A DNA stretch of 64,000 nucleotides from assembly GCA_965225935.1 (NCBI GenBank), contig CBDDCC010000016.1:186001-250000 (forward strand), read 5' to 3'. The DNA is from CALJXB01 sp965225935. Lineage in GTDB: Bacteria; Pseudomonadota; Alphaproteobacteria; Kiloniellales; JAKSDN01. The translations under genes and the position numbers were made by a program. Shown piece after piece: positions 1-8,827 of the stretch. The notes beneath the pieces are model-generated. The model was not told where the DNA came from. It searched no databases and worked only from the letters and a program-made list of their open reading frames with translations. Position 1 is the stretch's first letter, and the number at the start of each line of letters is the position of its first letter.

Positions 1-1
1 G

Positions 2-781
2 GTGATCTGGCAGCAGCGGGTGACCGGCCCCATGCGCGCGGCGCCGGCGGTGAGCGGCGGCCGGGTCTTCGTCACCACCCTCGACAACCGCGCTTTCGCG
101 CTCGCGGCCGACAACGGCCGCCGCCTGTGGGACCACACGGGCTCCCAGGAGATCGCCGGCCTGCTGGGCGCGGCGAGCCCGGCCGTCGCCGGCTCGGTCG
201 TCGTGGTGCCCTATTCCTCGGGCGAGCTGCATGCCCTCCTGGTCGACAACGGGCGCGAGCTCTGGAGCGACGTCCTGACCGCGGTCAACCGCTTCGACCC
301 CGTCTCCAACCTGGCCCATATCCGGGGCCTGCCGGTGATCGACCGGGGCCTGGTGCTGGCGGTCAGCCACGCCGGCCGCATGGTGGCCATCGACCTGCGG
401 CGCGGCGTGCGCGCCTGGGAGGTCGAGGCGGGCGGCGTCGAGATGCCCTGGTCGGCGGGCGACTTCATCTACATGCTGACCAACGAGTCCCAGGTGATCT
501 GCATTACCCGCCAGTCAGGCCGGATCCGCTGGGTCCAGCCCCTGCCGCGTTTCGAGGACCCGGAGGATCTCGAGGACCCGATCCAGTGGTTCGGGCCGGT
601 GCTGGCCGGGGACCGGCTGATCCTCGCCGCCTCCACGGGCGACGCCGTCACCATCTCGCCCTATACAGGCGAGCTGCTGGGCTACATCGACCTGCCCGGA
701 ACGCCCGCCGTCGCACCGGTCGTGGCCAACGACACCGTCTACTTCGTGACCAAGGGCGCCGACCTGGTGGCGGTCCGCTAG
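2..781 (+). CDS. bamB: Outer-membrane assembly lipoprotein BamB (C-terminal part)
   Basis: This is the C-terminal 259 residues of a PQQ-type beta-propeller; the start lies before the window. Blades show the repeated D-x-x-x-G-x-x-x-W pattern, for example ALAADNGRRLW, ALLVDNGRELW and AIDLRRGVRAW. BamB is a periplasmic-facing lipoprotein of the Bam complex that helps BamA fold outer-membrane proteins. The stop lies 28 bases before der, the pairing seen in many Proteobacteria, so the two are probably co-transcribed. The signal peptide and lipobox cannot be checked because they are outside the window. Another PQQ-repeat protein is possible, but the der neighbour makes BamB the better reading. Confidence 0.85.
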   Translation: MIWQQRVTGPMRAAPAVSGGRVFVTTLDNRAFALAADNGRRLWDHTGSQEIAGLLGAASPAVAGSVVVVPYSSGELHALLVDNGRELWSDVLTAVNRFDPVSNLAHIRGLPVIDRGLVLAVSHAGRMVAIDLRRGVRAWEVEAGGVEMPWSAGDFIYMLTNESQVICITRQSGRIRWVQPLPRFEDPEDLEDPIQWFGPVLAGDRLILAASTGDAVTISPYTGELLGYIDLPGTPAVAPVVANDTVYFVTKGADLVAVR

Positions 782-809
782 CAGGGTCCCGCCGGCGACC
801 CTCCCCACC

Positions 810-2183
810 ATGCCCGACACCATCGCCATCGTGGGCCGGCCCAACGTCGGCAAGTCGACCCTGTTCAACCGCCTGGTGGGAAAGCGCCTGGCCCTGGTCG
901 ACGACCGGCCGGGAGTCACCCGCGACCGGCGCGAAGGCGAGGCCCGGCTCTACGGCCTGCAGTTCCGGGTGATCGACACTGCCGGTTTCGAGGACGCCAA
1001 GGGCGCGACCCTCGAAGCGCGCATGCGGGCCCAGACCGAGCGGGCGCTGGACGAGGCCGACCTGGCGCTGCTGCTGGTGGACGCGCGGGCCGGCGTAACG
1101 CCTCTCGACGAGGCCTTCGCCCAGATGCTGCGCGAGCGCGGCCAGCCGGTGGTGGTGGTGGCCAACAAGTGCGAGGGCGGCCGGGGCGAGTCGGGGCTGC
1201 TGGAGGCCTACAGCCTGGGCCTGGGCGAGCCGGTGCCGCTCTCAGCCGAGCACGGCCTGGGCCTTGCCGATCTGGAGGAGGCGATCCGGCCCTATCTCGA
1301 GGCGGACCAGGTTTCCGAACCGGACGAAGCCGCGGGCGAAGCGCCGGTCGCCGAGGAGGCCGAGGCCGCAGGCCCGTTGCACTTGGCCATCGTCGGGCGC
1401 CCCAACGTCGGCAAGTCGACCCTCTTCAACCGCTTGCTGGGCGAGGAGCGGGTCCTGACCGGCCCCGAGGCCGGCATCACCCGGGACGCAATCGCCGTGC
1501 CCTGGTCGTACGGCGGCCGGGAGATCCGCCTGGTCGACACCGCCGGCCTGCGCCGGCGGGCCCGGGTCACGGAGAAGCTGGAGCGGATCTCCGTCTCCGA
1601 CAGCCTGCGTGCCATGCAGTTCGCCCAGGTGGTCGTGCTGCTGGTCGAGGCCGAAGCCGAGGCGCCCCTGGAAAAGCAGGACCTGACCATCGCACGCCAG
1701 GTGGTGGAGGAGGGCCGCGCCCTGGTCATCGCCATCAACAAGTGGGATGCCTGCGCCGACCGGGAAGGGGCCTTGCGCTCTCTACGCGACCGGCTGAAGC
1801 GCTCTCTGCCCCAGACCCGGGGCGTGCTGGTGGTGCCCCTTTCCGCGCTCAGGGGCGAGGGGGTGAAACGCTTGATGGACGCGGTCTTCGCCGCCTACGA
1901 GACCTGGAACCGGCGGGTGCCGACGGCCGAGCTCAACCGCTGGCTGGAGGAGGTCACGGCACGCCATCCGCCTCCGGCCGCGCAAGGCCGGCGGATCCGG
2001 CTCAAGTACATCACCCAGGCGCGCACACGCCCGCCGACCTTCGCGCTCTCCTGCTCAAGGCCGGAGGCGCTGCCGCGGTCCTACCTGCGCTACCTGCAGA
2101 ACGCCTTGCGCGAGGATTTCGGCTTGCCGGGCACGCCCATCCGCATACACCTGAGGAAGGGACGCAACCCCTTCGCGGCGTGA
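810..2183 (+). CDS. der: Ribosome-biogenesis GTPase Der (EngA)
   Basis: This 457-residue protein has the diagnostic double GTPase layout of Der. The first P-loop GRPNVGKST is at residues 9-17 with DTAG downstream and NKCE as its base-recognition motif. An acidic linker follows, and a second identical P-loop lies near residue 195 with DTAG and NKWD. The C-terminal ~110 residues form the KH-like domain and end in a basic segment. Der acts in late assembly of the 50S subunit and is usually essential. Length and layout are normal. The ATG start lies 28 bases after bamB. Confidence 0.97.
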   Translation: MPDTIAIVGRPNVGKSTLFNRLVGKRLALVDDRPGVTRDRREGEARLYGLQFRVIDTAGFEDAKGATLEARMRAQTERALDEADLALLLVDARAGVTPLDEAFAQMLRERGQPVVVVANKCEGGRGESGLLEAYSLGLGEPVPLSAEHGLGLADLEEAIRPYLEADQVSEPDEAAGEAPVAEEAEAAGPLHLAIVGRPNVGKSTLFNRLLGEERVLTGPEAGITRDAIAVPWSYGGREIRLVDTAGLRRRARVTEKLERISVSDSLRAMQFAQVVVLLVEAEAEAPLEKQDLTIARQVVEEGRALVIAINKWDACADREGALRSLRDRLKRSLPQTRGVLVVPLSALRGEGVKRLMDAVFAAYETWNRRVPTAELNRWLEEVTARHPPPAAQGRRIRLKYITQARTRPPTFALSCSRPEALPRSYLRYLQNALREDFGLPGTPIRIHLRKGRNPFAA

Positions 2184-2259
2184 TGCCGCTCAGCAGCCAC
2201 CCACGGCCCTAAGGACCGTCCCGGGCGGCCATCGCCCCACGCGTCAGCGGGGGCCGGCG

Positions 2260-2418
2260 TCAGTCTTCGGATTTCTCGGCGGGCGCGGGTTCTTCTTCGT
2301 TATCCGCCTGCCGCAGTGCAGCCCGTTCCTGCTTCGCCTTGGCCCTCGCTTCCTTCTTGGCGGCCTTTTTCCGGTCGCGCTCAAATCTTTCGAACCTGTA
2401 GTTCGGCTTACGTGCCAT
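2260..2418 (-). CDS. Small, highly charged protein (52 aa) beside a cold-shock gene
   Basis: This short gene encodes 52 residues starting MARKPNYRFERFERDRKK. The first half is strongly basic (RKK, KEAR, KAK) and predicted helical; the last 15 residues are acidic and end PAEKSED. It lies 41 bases downstream of the cold-shock gene on the same strand. The sequence upstream of its ATG contains AGGATGTG, which could serve as a weak ribosome site. Codon use matches a real GC-rich gene and there is no competing frame. I recognise it only as resembling short RK-rich alphaproteobacterial hypotheticals of this type. A nucleic-acid-binding role is inferred from charge and neighbour alone. Confidence 0.7.
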   Translation of the reverse strand: MARKPNYRFERFERDRKKAAKKEARAKAKQERAALRQADNEEEPAPAEKSED

Positions 2419-2459
2419 TCACATCCTTTCCGTCCACAAGAAATTGCCGAGCGAGAAGC

Positions 2460-2669
2460 TCAATCCAGCACAACGAGGTTTTCCGCGGCGGACTTTCCGT
2501 TGCGTCCCGGCACCATCTCGTACTCAACCTTCTGCCCTTCGCGCAGGCTGTTCAGTCCCGCACGCTCCACGGCAGAGATGTGTACGAAGGCATCCTTGGA
2601 CCCGTCACTGGGCTGAATGAAGCCATAGCCCTTGGTCGCGTTGAACCACTTCACTGTACCTGTCGGCAT
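2460..2669 (-). CDS. Cold-shock-domain protein (CspA family)
   Basis: This 69-residue cold-shock-domain protein carries the RNP1 motif KGYGFIQ and the RNP2 motif DAFVHIS after the typical start MPTGTVKWFNATKG. The family binds single-stranded RNA and DNA and acts as an RNA chaperone. I chose the internal ATG at 2669 because it matches the family N-terminus and has GAGGGA seven bases upstream; the longer reading would add 20 unrelated residues. About 270 bases without a gene lie upstream, which could hold a long leader as in other csp genes, but I could not identify a specific element. Which Csp paralogue this is cannot be told. Confidence 0.95.
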   Translation of the reverse strand: MPTGTVKWFNATKGYGFIQPSDGSKDAFVHISAVERAGLNSLREGQKVEYEMVPGRNGKSAAENLVVLD

Positions 2670-2940
2670 CTCAATTCCCTCGAAGTTGTTGCACACGCAC
2701 GCGTATTTGCGCGCCCTCTGCGCCGCCACAGGGTCACATCATTCGGGGGTCAGTCTAGCGTCGGTAACGCGTCGAGAGAGATCACGCCAAACGAAGTGCG
2801 GCCGGCGAGGGCGATCCTGACCGTTTACGAGCTTGCGCTCAACAAGAAATCTCACCTTGCGGCGGCTTCGATGCTGTTAGTAATGGCGCGGAACTCTATT
2901 GGTTCCGCCGCCGGGCTCCGATTTCGGGCCTGCGCGGGCT

Positions 2941-3672
2941 CTAATAAGCTCGCACTACCTCGCCGTGGCGGCGGCAGTCTGCGGCGGCCAAGTCGACGAA
3001 AAGGCCGGCGACGCTCTCGGGCGGCGCCAGGCTCTCGGCAACCTCGCCGGGAAACGCCTGGGTGCGCATGCGGCTGCGCACCACGCCCGGGTCGAGCAGA
3101 TTGACCCGGAGCGCCGTCTTGGCCACCTCCGCCGCGTAGGTACGCACCAGCATCTCCAGGGCGGCTTTGGAGGTGGCGTAGGCGCTCCAGTAGGCGAACG
3201 CGCTCGCGGCGGCGCCGGAGGTGACGAAGATCGCCCGGCCGGCCTCGGACCCCCGCAGCAAGGGGTCGAGGCTGCGGATCAGGCGCCAGTTGGCGGTCAG
3301 GTTGACGTCCATGACCTCCTGCCAGACATCGGGCGTCAGGTGGGCGGCGGGCGACAGGGTGCCCAGCACCCCGGCATTGCCGACCAGGATATCGAGGCGG
3401 CCGAAGCGCTCGTGGAGCGAGGCGCCGAGCTGGTCGATCTTCTCGAAGTCCCTGAGGTCGAGGGGCACCAGCGTTGCCCGCTGGCCGCCTGCCCGGCGCA
3501 CCGCGTCGTCCACTTCCTCCAGGCCGCCCACCGTGCGGGCCAGCAGCACCAGCTGGGCGCCCTCGGCGGCGAAGCGTTCGGCGACCGCGGTGCCGATCCC
3601 GCGCGAGGCGCCGGTCACCAGCGCGATCCGACCGGCCAGTCGGCCGCCGGGCTGCGCGTCTTCATCGGGCAT
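2941..3672 (-). CDS. SDR-family NAD(P)-dependent oxidoreductase
   Basis: This 243-residue classical short-chain dehydrogenase has the nucleotide motif TGASRGIG at residues 20-27, GNAG near 98-101, Ser152, and Tyr165-x3-Lys169 (YATSK), so the catalytic residues are intact. The substrate cannot be predicted. Its ATG overlaps the end of the DUF2937 gene by 11 bases, and both follow purF on the same strand, an arrangement common in Alphaproteobacteria. The C-terminus (GEVVRAY) lacks the longer tail of FabG-type enzymes. It should not be read as FabG, since a full fabG lies at 17107. Confidence 0.9.
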   Translation of the reverse strand: MPDEDAQPGGRLAGRIALVTGASRGIGTAVAERFAAEGAQLVLLARTVGGLEEVDDAVRRAGGQRATLVPLDLRDFEKIDQLGASLHERFGRLDILVGNAGVLGTLSPAAHLTPDVWQEVMDVNLTANWRLIRSLDPLLRGSEAGRAIFVTSGAAASAFAYWSAYATSKAALEMLVRTYAAEVAKTALRVNLLDPGVVRSRMRTQAFPGEVAESLAPPESVAGLFVDLAAADCRRHGEVVRAY

Positions 3673-4216
3673 GCTTGGGTCCTCTCGTTTTGTCGCCGCC
3701 GGCCGCTCCGGGCCGCGGTGTGGCCCGCTGTTTCATGCGCCGGGCCAGGCCGCGGCCGCCCTGCAAGGCGCCGAGCGCGAGCAGGGCGCCCAGTACCGCG
3801 TAGATCGCGCCCTCGAGCCCGAGTGGCAGTGCCGGGGCGAAACGCTCCGCCGTGGCGGCTGCGACGGCCGGGTCCAGGTGGCGCAGCAGGGCGAACGGCC
3901 GGGCGCTCAGTCCTGCCTGGGTCAGGATCCGAAGCGCCGTCTCCAGGCGCTCCGGATCGGCCAGGGCGGCGGCCATGACCTCGGCCTGGGCGCGCACCGC
4001 CGGGTCGCCGCTTTCGGAAAAGTGGCTCAGATAGTTCGCGGCCGAGAGTCCCTGTTCATGAGCCGCCGCGGTAATTCTCGAGGCGTGCACGCGGGCCTGA
4101 TCGAGGCGGCCGCCGAGGCTCTGTATGTACTGGTCGTAGAAGGCCGGAAACTGCGAGCAAAGCCCCGCACCCAGGAGGCCCGAAATGATTTGCGGCAAAC
4201 GGCGGAGGGGAATCAC
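3662..4216 (-). CDS. DUF2937-family membrane protein
   Basis: This 184-residue protein starts with GTG at 4216, preceded by GAGGA. The frame stays open far upstream, but there it runs antisense-like through purF, so the long version is not credible. The N-terminus IPLRRLPQIISGLLGAGL is hydrophobic, followed by SQFPAFYDQYIQSLGGRLDQ, which is characteristic of DUF2937. A charged helical middle and a second hydrophobic segment (GAIYAVLGALLALGAL) precede a basic tail. Two membrane segments with a periplasmic helical loop are likely. Its role is unknown; it lies between purF and the SDR, overlapping the latter by 11 bases. Confidence 0.85.
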   Translation of the reverse strand: MIPLRRLPQIISGLLGAGLCSQFPAFYDQYIQSLGGRLDQARVHASRITAAAHEQGLSAANYLSHFSESGDPAVRAQAEVMAAALADPERLETALRILTQAGLSARPFALLRHLDPAVAAATAERFAPALPLGLEGAIYAVLGALLALGALQGGRGLARRMKQRATPRPGAAGGDKTRGPKHAR

Positions 4217-4262
4217 GACCGGTCCTCGGAGAGGCGCACGCGAAATGATGCCGGTCTGAGGC

Positions 4263-5708
4263 CTAGGCCAGCTCGGCCAGGAGGGAGAGCTGGGCCGGCG
4301 CGCGGTCGCCGTCCAGGTCGCTGAGGGCGATGGGGTAGTCGCCGGTGAAGCAGGCGTCGCAGTACTGCGGCGCTTCGGCATCTCGTCCCGGCTCGCCCAT
4401 CGCCTTGTAGAGACCGTCGAGGGAGATGAAGGCGAGGGAGTCCACGTCGATGTAGCGCTCCATGCCGGGGATATCGAGCGTGGAGGCGAGCAGCTCGTCG
4501 CGCTGGGGCGTGTCGATGCCGTAGAAGCAGGAGTGGGTGGTCGGCGGCGCGGCGATCCGCATGTGGACCTCGCGCGCGCCGGCGGCCCGCACCATCTCGA
4601 CGATCTTGGTGGAGGTGGTGCCGCGGACGATGGAGTCGTCGACCAGGACGACACGCTTGCCGTCGATCATGGAGCGGTTGGCGTTGTGCTTCAGCTTGAC
4701 GCCCAGGTGGCGGATCTGCTGCCCCGGCTCGATGAAGGTCCGGCCGACATAGTGATTGCGGATGATGCCGAGCTCGAAGGGAATGCCCGACTCCTCGGAA
4801 TAGCCGATCGCCGCCGGCACGCCGGAGTCCGGCACGGGAATGACCACCTCCGCATCGACGTGGCTCTCCCGCGACAGCTCGGCGCCGATGCGCTTTCGCG
4901 CCTCGTAGACGCTGGTGCCCTCGACCATGGAATCCGGGCGGGCGAAGTAGATGTACTCGAAGATGCAGAAGCGCCGGGCCGCCGGCCGGAAGGGGCGCAG
5001 GGAATGGACGCCCGAGGAGTCGAGCACGACCATCTCGCCCGCCTCCACGTCCCGCACGAAGTCGGCGCCGATGATGTCGAGCGCACAGGTCTCCGAGGCC
5101 ACCAGGTAGCTCTCGCCCAGGCGCCCCAGCACCAGCGGCCGCACGCCCAGCGGGTCGCGCACGCCGATGACACAGGAATCCGTCAACGCCACCAGGGAGT
5201 AGGCGCCCTCGATCCGCTGCAGGGCATCGACCAGGCGGTCGGTCAGGCTGCCGGCCTCGGAGGTCGCCACCAAGTGGATGATGACCTCGGTGTCCGTGGT
5301 GGACTGGAAGAGGGAGCCCCGCTGCACCAGCTCGCGGCGCAGGCCCATGGCGTTTGTCAGGTTGCCGTTGTGGGCGATCGAGAAGCCGCCGAAGTTCAGC
5401 TCCGCGAAGAGCGGCTGAACGTTGCGCATGACGGTGTCGCCGGTGGTGGAGTAGCGCACGTGGCCGATCGCCGCGTGCCCCGGCAGCCGGCCGATCACCT
5501 GCTCGCTGGAGAAGATGTCGCCGACGTGGCCCTGGTCCCGTTGGGCGTGGAACTGGTCGCCGTCGAAGGTGACGATGCCGGCGGCCTCCTGCCCCCGATG
5601 CTGCAGGGCGTGCAGACCCAAGGCCGTGTGGGCGGCGGCATCCTCGTCATCGTAGATGCCGAACACGCCGCACTCCTCGTGCAACTTGTCGTCGTCGAAC
5701 GGAGTCAT
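4263..5708 (-). CDS. purF: Amidophosphoribosyltransferase PurF
   Basis: This 481-residue enzyme makes 5-phosphoribosylamine from PRPP and glutamine, the first committed step of purine synthesis. The class II glutamine amidotransferase domain begins at the catalytic Cys13 (EECGVFG), which implies removal of a short propeptide. The phosphoribosyltransferase motif VVLVDDSIVRGTTS lies in the C-terminal half. The ATG at 5708 was chosen because sequence upstream of it in the same frame is Arg-rich and unlike the family. It follows cvpA by 58 bases; cvpA-purF is a widely conserved pair. purM and purN lie 32 kb away. Confidence 0.97.
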   Translation of the reverse strand: MTPFDDDKLHEECGVFGIYDDEDAAAHTALGLHALQHRGQEAAGIVTFDGDQFHAQRDQGHVGDIFSSEQVIGRLPGHAAIGHVRYSTTGDTVMRNVQPLFAELNFGGFSIAHNGNLTNAMGLRRELVQRGSLFQSTTDTEVIIHLVATSEAGSLTDRLVDALQRIEGAYSLVALTDSCVIGVRDPLGVRPLVLGRLGESYLVASETCALDIIGADFVRDVEAGEMVVLDSSGVHSLRPFRPAARRFCIFEYIYFARPDSMVEGTSVYEARKRIGAELSRESHVDAEVVIPVPDSGVPAAIGYSEESGIPFELGIIRNHYVGRTFIEPGQQIRHLGVKLKHNANRSMIDGKRVVLVDDSIVRGTTSTKIVEMVRAAGAREVHMRIAAPPTTHSCFYGIDTPQRDELLASTLDIPGMERYIDVDSLAFISLDGLYKAMGEPGRDAEAPQYCDACFTGDYPIALSDLDGDRAPAQLSLLAELA

Positions 5709-5766
5709 GACGGCCGCCCTCCCGCCAGTGGAGTGGGGACCAAGCTCTCGTTTCGCGCCTGCTCGA

Positions 5767-6423
5767 TCACTGACTCTGCCGAACCAGGTTCTCCAGCCCC
5801 TTCCGGGTGCCGCTGTTATACCCCGGTTCGTCCGAGTCCGCAGCCGCTTTCGGCGCCGGGACCTCGAAATCCTCAAAGGTGAGATCCTCCAGCCTCTCGG
5901 CCGGCTCGAGGCCCGCCGGCAGCTCCTCGGGCCGCATGCCCTCCGGCAGCAGGTCGTAGAGGGTGGCCGCGCTGGACACGATGATCGGCAGGGTGCGGGC
6001 CTTGGCGATCCAGTCGGGCAACGGCTCGTTCTGGTAGGTCCAGGCGGTCACCAGGCCGGCGATAGCGACCAGGACCACGCCACGGGCCAGGCCGAACAGG
6101 AGGCCGAGGGTGCGGTCGAGGGCGCCGAAGGCGCTGTGGCGCACGCGCCGGGCCAGGAAGCGGGTGAGGACGCTGAGCACGACCAGCACCACCAGGAAGA
6201 CCACCACCCCGGCGCCGATGTCGGCCAGCGGCTGGACGTCGGTCAGGCCGCGGGCAACGGGAATCGCGTAGTCGATGCCGTAGTAGGTGGCGATGCCCGC
6301 GCCGATCCAGGAGCCGAGCGACAGGAGCTCGTGGATGAAGCCGCGCACCAGCGCGAAGAGGCCCGAGATCACCACGATGGCGATCGCGACCAGGTCCACG
6401 ACGTTGATCAGGGGGCCTTCCAT
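5767..6423 (-). CDS. cvpA: CvpA-family inner-membrane protein
   Basis: This 218-residue protein has four hydrophobic segments in its first ~150 residues, starting NVVDLVAIAIVVISGLFALVRGF, and the CvpA-typical LSLGSWIGA and LGLLFGLARG motifs. The last ~60 residues are hydrophilic and proline/acid rich. CvpA was named for colicin V production in E. coli and has envelope-related phenotypes; the molecular role is unresolved. It lies between radA and purF on the same strand, the usual position in Alphaproteobacteria. Confidence 0.93.
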   Translation of the reverse strand: MEGPLINVVDLVAIAIVVISGLFALVRGFIHELLSLGSWIGAGIATYYGIDYAIPVARGLTDVQPLADIGAGVVVFLVVLVVLSVLTRFLARRVRHSAFGALDRTLGLLFGLARGVVLVAIAGLVTAWTYQNEPLPDWIAKARTLPIIVSSAATLYDLLPEGMRPEELPAGLEPAERLEDLTFEDFEVPAPKAAADSDEPGYNSGTRKGLENLVRQSQ

Positions 6424-6491
6424 CCGCCGTCCGGTGCCGTTTTCTCGCGCGTCTCGCCGCTTATCCTGACCGTGGCCGGCCCAAGGGCCGC

Positions 6492-7904
6492 CTACGTGCC
6501 GCCCAGACGGGCCACCAGGTCCTGGAGGTGGCCCATCTCTTCCACCTTCAGGCCCTCGACCGCAAGCCCCCGGCGCTCGCCCGAGGCGCCCCGCCGGCCC
6601 TGATAGGCCGGGATCAGGGCCTGGGAAAAGCCCAGTTTCGTGGCCTCCTTGAGCCGGGCCTCGGTTTGGCCCACGCCGCGCACCTCGCCGCTCAAACCCA
6701 CCTCGCCGAAGATCACCGTGTCCTCGGGGACCGGTTGGTCGCTGGCCGCCGATATCAAGGCGCCGGCCACCGCCAGGTCCGCTGCCGGCTCGCTCACCCG
6801 GAGCCCGCCGGCCACGTTCAGGTAGATGTCCTTGCCCGCCAGGACCAGGCCGCAGCGGGCCTCGAGCACCGCCAGGACCATGGCGAGCCGCCCGCTGTCC
6901 CAGCCCACCACGGCCCGCCGCGGGGTGGCGAGCGGCGAGGCCGAGACCAGCGCCTGGATCTCGACCAGCAGGGGCCGGGTCCCCTCGATGCCCGCGAAGA
7001 CCGCGACGCCGGAGACGTTGCCCCGGCGCTCGGCCAGGAACAGGGCCGAGGGATTGGGCACCTCGACGAGGCCGGCGTCGGTCATCTCGAAGACGCCGAT
7101 CTCGTCGGTCGGCCCGAAGCGGTTCTTGACCGCCCTCAGGATGCGGAACTGGTGGCCCCGCTCGCCTTCGAAGTAGAGCACCGTATCCACCATGTGCTCG
7201 AGGACCCTGGGGCCGGCCAGCACGCCCTCCTTGGTGACGTGGCCGACCAGGAAGAGGGTGAAGCCCCGGGTCTTGGCGAGTCGGATCAGCTCCTGGGCGC
7301 TGGCGCGCACCTGGGCGACCGTGCCCGGCGCCGAATCGAGGCTGTCGACGTACATGGTCTGGATGGAATCGGCGATCACCACCGAGGGCGGCGAGGCGCC
7401 CTCCAGGCTGGCCGCGATGTCGCGCACCGAGGTCGCCGCGGCCAGGTTGACCTCGGCGTGGGCGAGGCCGAGGCGCCGGGCGCGCAGGCGCACCTGATCG
7501 ACCGATTCCTCGCCGGAGATGTAGAGGCAGGCGCCGCCCGCGCCGGCCGCCGCCCCCTGGGACAGGCCGGCCGCCGCCTGCAGCAGCAGGGTCGACTTGC
7601 CGATGCCCGGATCACCGCCGATCAGCACTGCCGAGCCGGCGACTAGGCCGCCGCCGCAGACCCGGTCCAGCTCGGCGATCCCGGTGGCGCGGCGGGGGCT
7701 CGAGTCCGCCGGGCCGTCGAGGGCGTGGATCTCGAGCTTCTTGGATTTCCGCGCCCCGCCGCGGCTGAGGCCGCCGGGCGCTTCGGAGGCGACCGCCTCC
7801 TCGACAATGCTGTTCCACGCACCGCAGGCCTCGCAGCGCCCGCTCCACCGAGGCGCGACGGCGCCGCAGGACTGGCAGACGTAGTGGGAGGTGCGCTTGG
7901 CCAC
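6492..7904 (-). CDS. radA: DNA repair protein RadA
   Basis: This 470-residue RecA-like helicase promotes branch migration in recombination. An N-terminal zinc finger has Cys10, Cys13, Cys24 and Cys27, followed by the Walker A motif GGDPGIGKST, the RadA-specific KNRFG motif, and a C-terminal Lon-protease-like domain (GLSGEVRGVGQ). The start is GTG at 7904, set by the family N-terminus (MAKRTSHYVCQSCG); AGGGAG lies about 11 bases before it. The same frame remains open far upstream across mlaF, but that reading is a shadow. The gap to mlaF is 95 bases. Confidence 0.96.
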   Translation of the reverse strand: MAKRTSHYVCQSCGAVAPRWSGRCEACGAWNSIVEEAVASEAPGGLSRGGARKSKKLEIHALDGPADSSPRRATGIAELDRVCGGGLVAGSAVLIGGDPGIGKSTLLLQAAAGLSQGAAAGAGGACLYISGEESVDQVRLRARRLGLAHAEVNLAAATSVRDIAASLEGASPPSVVIADSIQTMYVDSLDSAPGTVAQVRASAQELIRLAKTRGFTLFLVGHVTKEGVLAGPRVLEHMVDTVLYFEGERGHQFRILRAVKNRFGPTDEIGVFEMTDAGLVEVPNPSALFLAERRGNVSGVAVFAGIEGTRPLLVEIQALVSASPLATPRRAVVGWDSGRLAMVLAVLEARCGLVLAGKDIYLNVAGGLRVSEPAADLAVAGALISAASDQPVPEDTVIFGEVGLSGEVRGVGQTEARLKEATKLGFSQALIPAYQGRRGASGERRGLAVEGLKVEEMGHLQDLVARLGGT

Positions 7905-7999
7905 CCCTAGCCGGGCTCCCTGGCGCCCTCGCGCGCGGCGATCTGGTGCATCCGAGTCCTGCGGTCCCGTGCCCCTGGAAACGTCCCCGCCAAGCCGCC

Positions 8000-8827
8000 C
8001 TAGGCCTGCATGGCGATCGGCCCCTCGATGCTCCCCTGGATGAACTGCTCCACGTAGGGGTTGCCCGAGCGGTCGATCTCGGAGGTGGGGCCGACCCAGA
8101 TGATCTCGCCCTCGTAGAGCATGGCGATGCGGTCGGAGATCTTGCGGGCGCTGGCCATGTCGTGGGTGATGGAGAGGGCGGTGGCCCCCAGCTCGCGAAC
8201 GCACTTGACGATCAGGTCGTTGATGATGTCGCCCATGATGGGGTCGAGCCCGGTCGTCGGCTCGTCGAAGAAGATGATGTCCGGCGTGGTCGCGATCGCC
8301 CGGGCGAGGCCCACGCGCTTGCGCATGCCGACCGAGAGCTCCGAGGGGGGCAGCTCGCCGATGTCGGCCGACAGGCCCACGGCCGCCAGCTTCTCGACCG
8401 CGATGGCCTTGGCCTCGGCGCGCGCCATGCGTTGGCCCTGGATCAAGCCGAAGGCGACGTTCTCCCACACCAGGATGGAGTCGAAGAGGGCCGCGTTCTG
8501 GAACAGCATGCCGAACTTGCTGCGCACCTCCTCGAGGCTGCTGCCGCCCAGGCCGACGACCTCCTCGCCGTCCACCTGGATGCTGCCGGCCTCGGGGTGC
8601 AGGAGGCCCAGCACGCACTTCAGCGTCACCGACTTGCCGCTGCCCGAGCCGCCGATGATGACCACGGATTCGCCCGCGCCCACGTCCAGGTCGAGGCCGC
8701 GCAGCACTTGCTTGGCGCCGAAAGACTTGTAGAGGCCGCGGATGCGGATCTTGGGCTGGTCGGGGGCGCCGGGCGCCGTCCCGCCGCCGCCCTCCGCGCG
8801 CACCTCTGCTGCGGGGCCGCCGCTCAT
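8000..8827 (-). CDS. mlaF: MlaF-type ABC transporter ATP-binding protein
   Basis: This 275-residue ATPase drives the Mla-type phospholipid transport system between the membranes. Walker A is GGSGSGKS, Walker B ends in IIFFDEPTTGLDP, and the MlaF-like SITHDMASARKI H-loop is present. The signature is ELSVGMRKR rather than the usual LSGGM. The ATG at 8827 overlaps the mlaE stop in an ATGA arrangement, so the two are translationally coupled. The N-terminal ~25 residues are Gly/Ala-rich. The partner genes (mlaD, mlaC, mlaB) are not in this stretch. Confidence 0.93.
   Translation of the reverse strand: MSGGPAAEVRAEGGGGTAPGAPDQPKIRIRGLYKSFGAKQVLRGLDLDVGAGESVVIIGGSGSGKSVTLKCVLGLLHPEAGSIQVDGEEVVGLGGSSLEEVRSKFGMLFQNAALFDSILVWENVAFGLIQGQRMARAEAKAIAVEKLAAVGLSADIGELPPSELSVGMRKRVGLARAIATTPDIIFFDEPTTGLDPIMGDIINDLIVKCVRELGATALSITHDMASARKISDRIAMLYEGEIIWVGPTSEIDRSGNPYVEQFIQGSIEGPIAMQA

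Noticed and set aside
2316..3104. A 262-residue plus-strand frame over the cold-shock gene
   Set aside because: It is antisense to csp and the SDR end and mixes several frames' composition; no ribosome site or motif.
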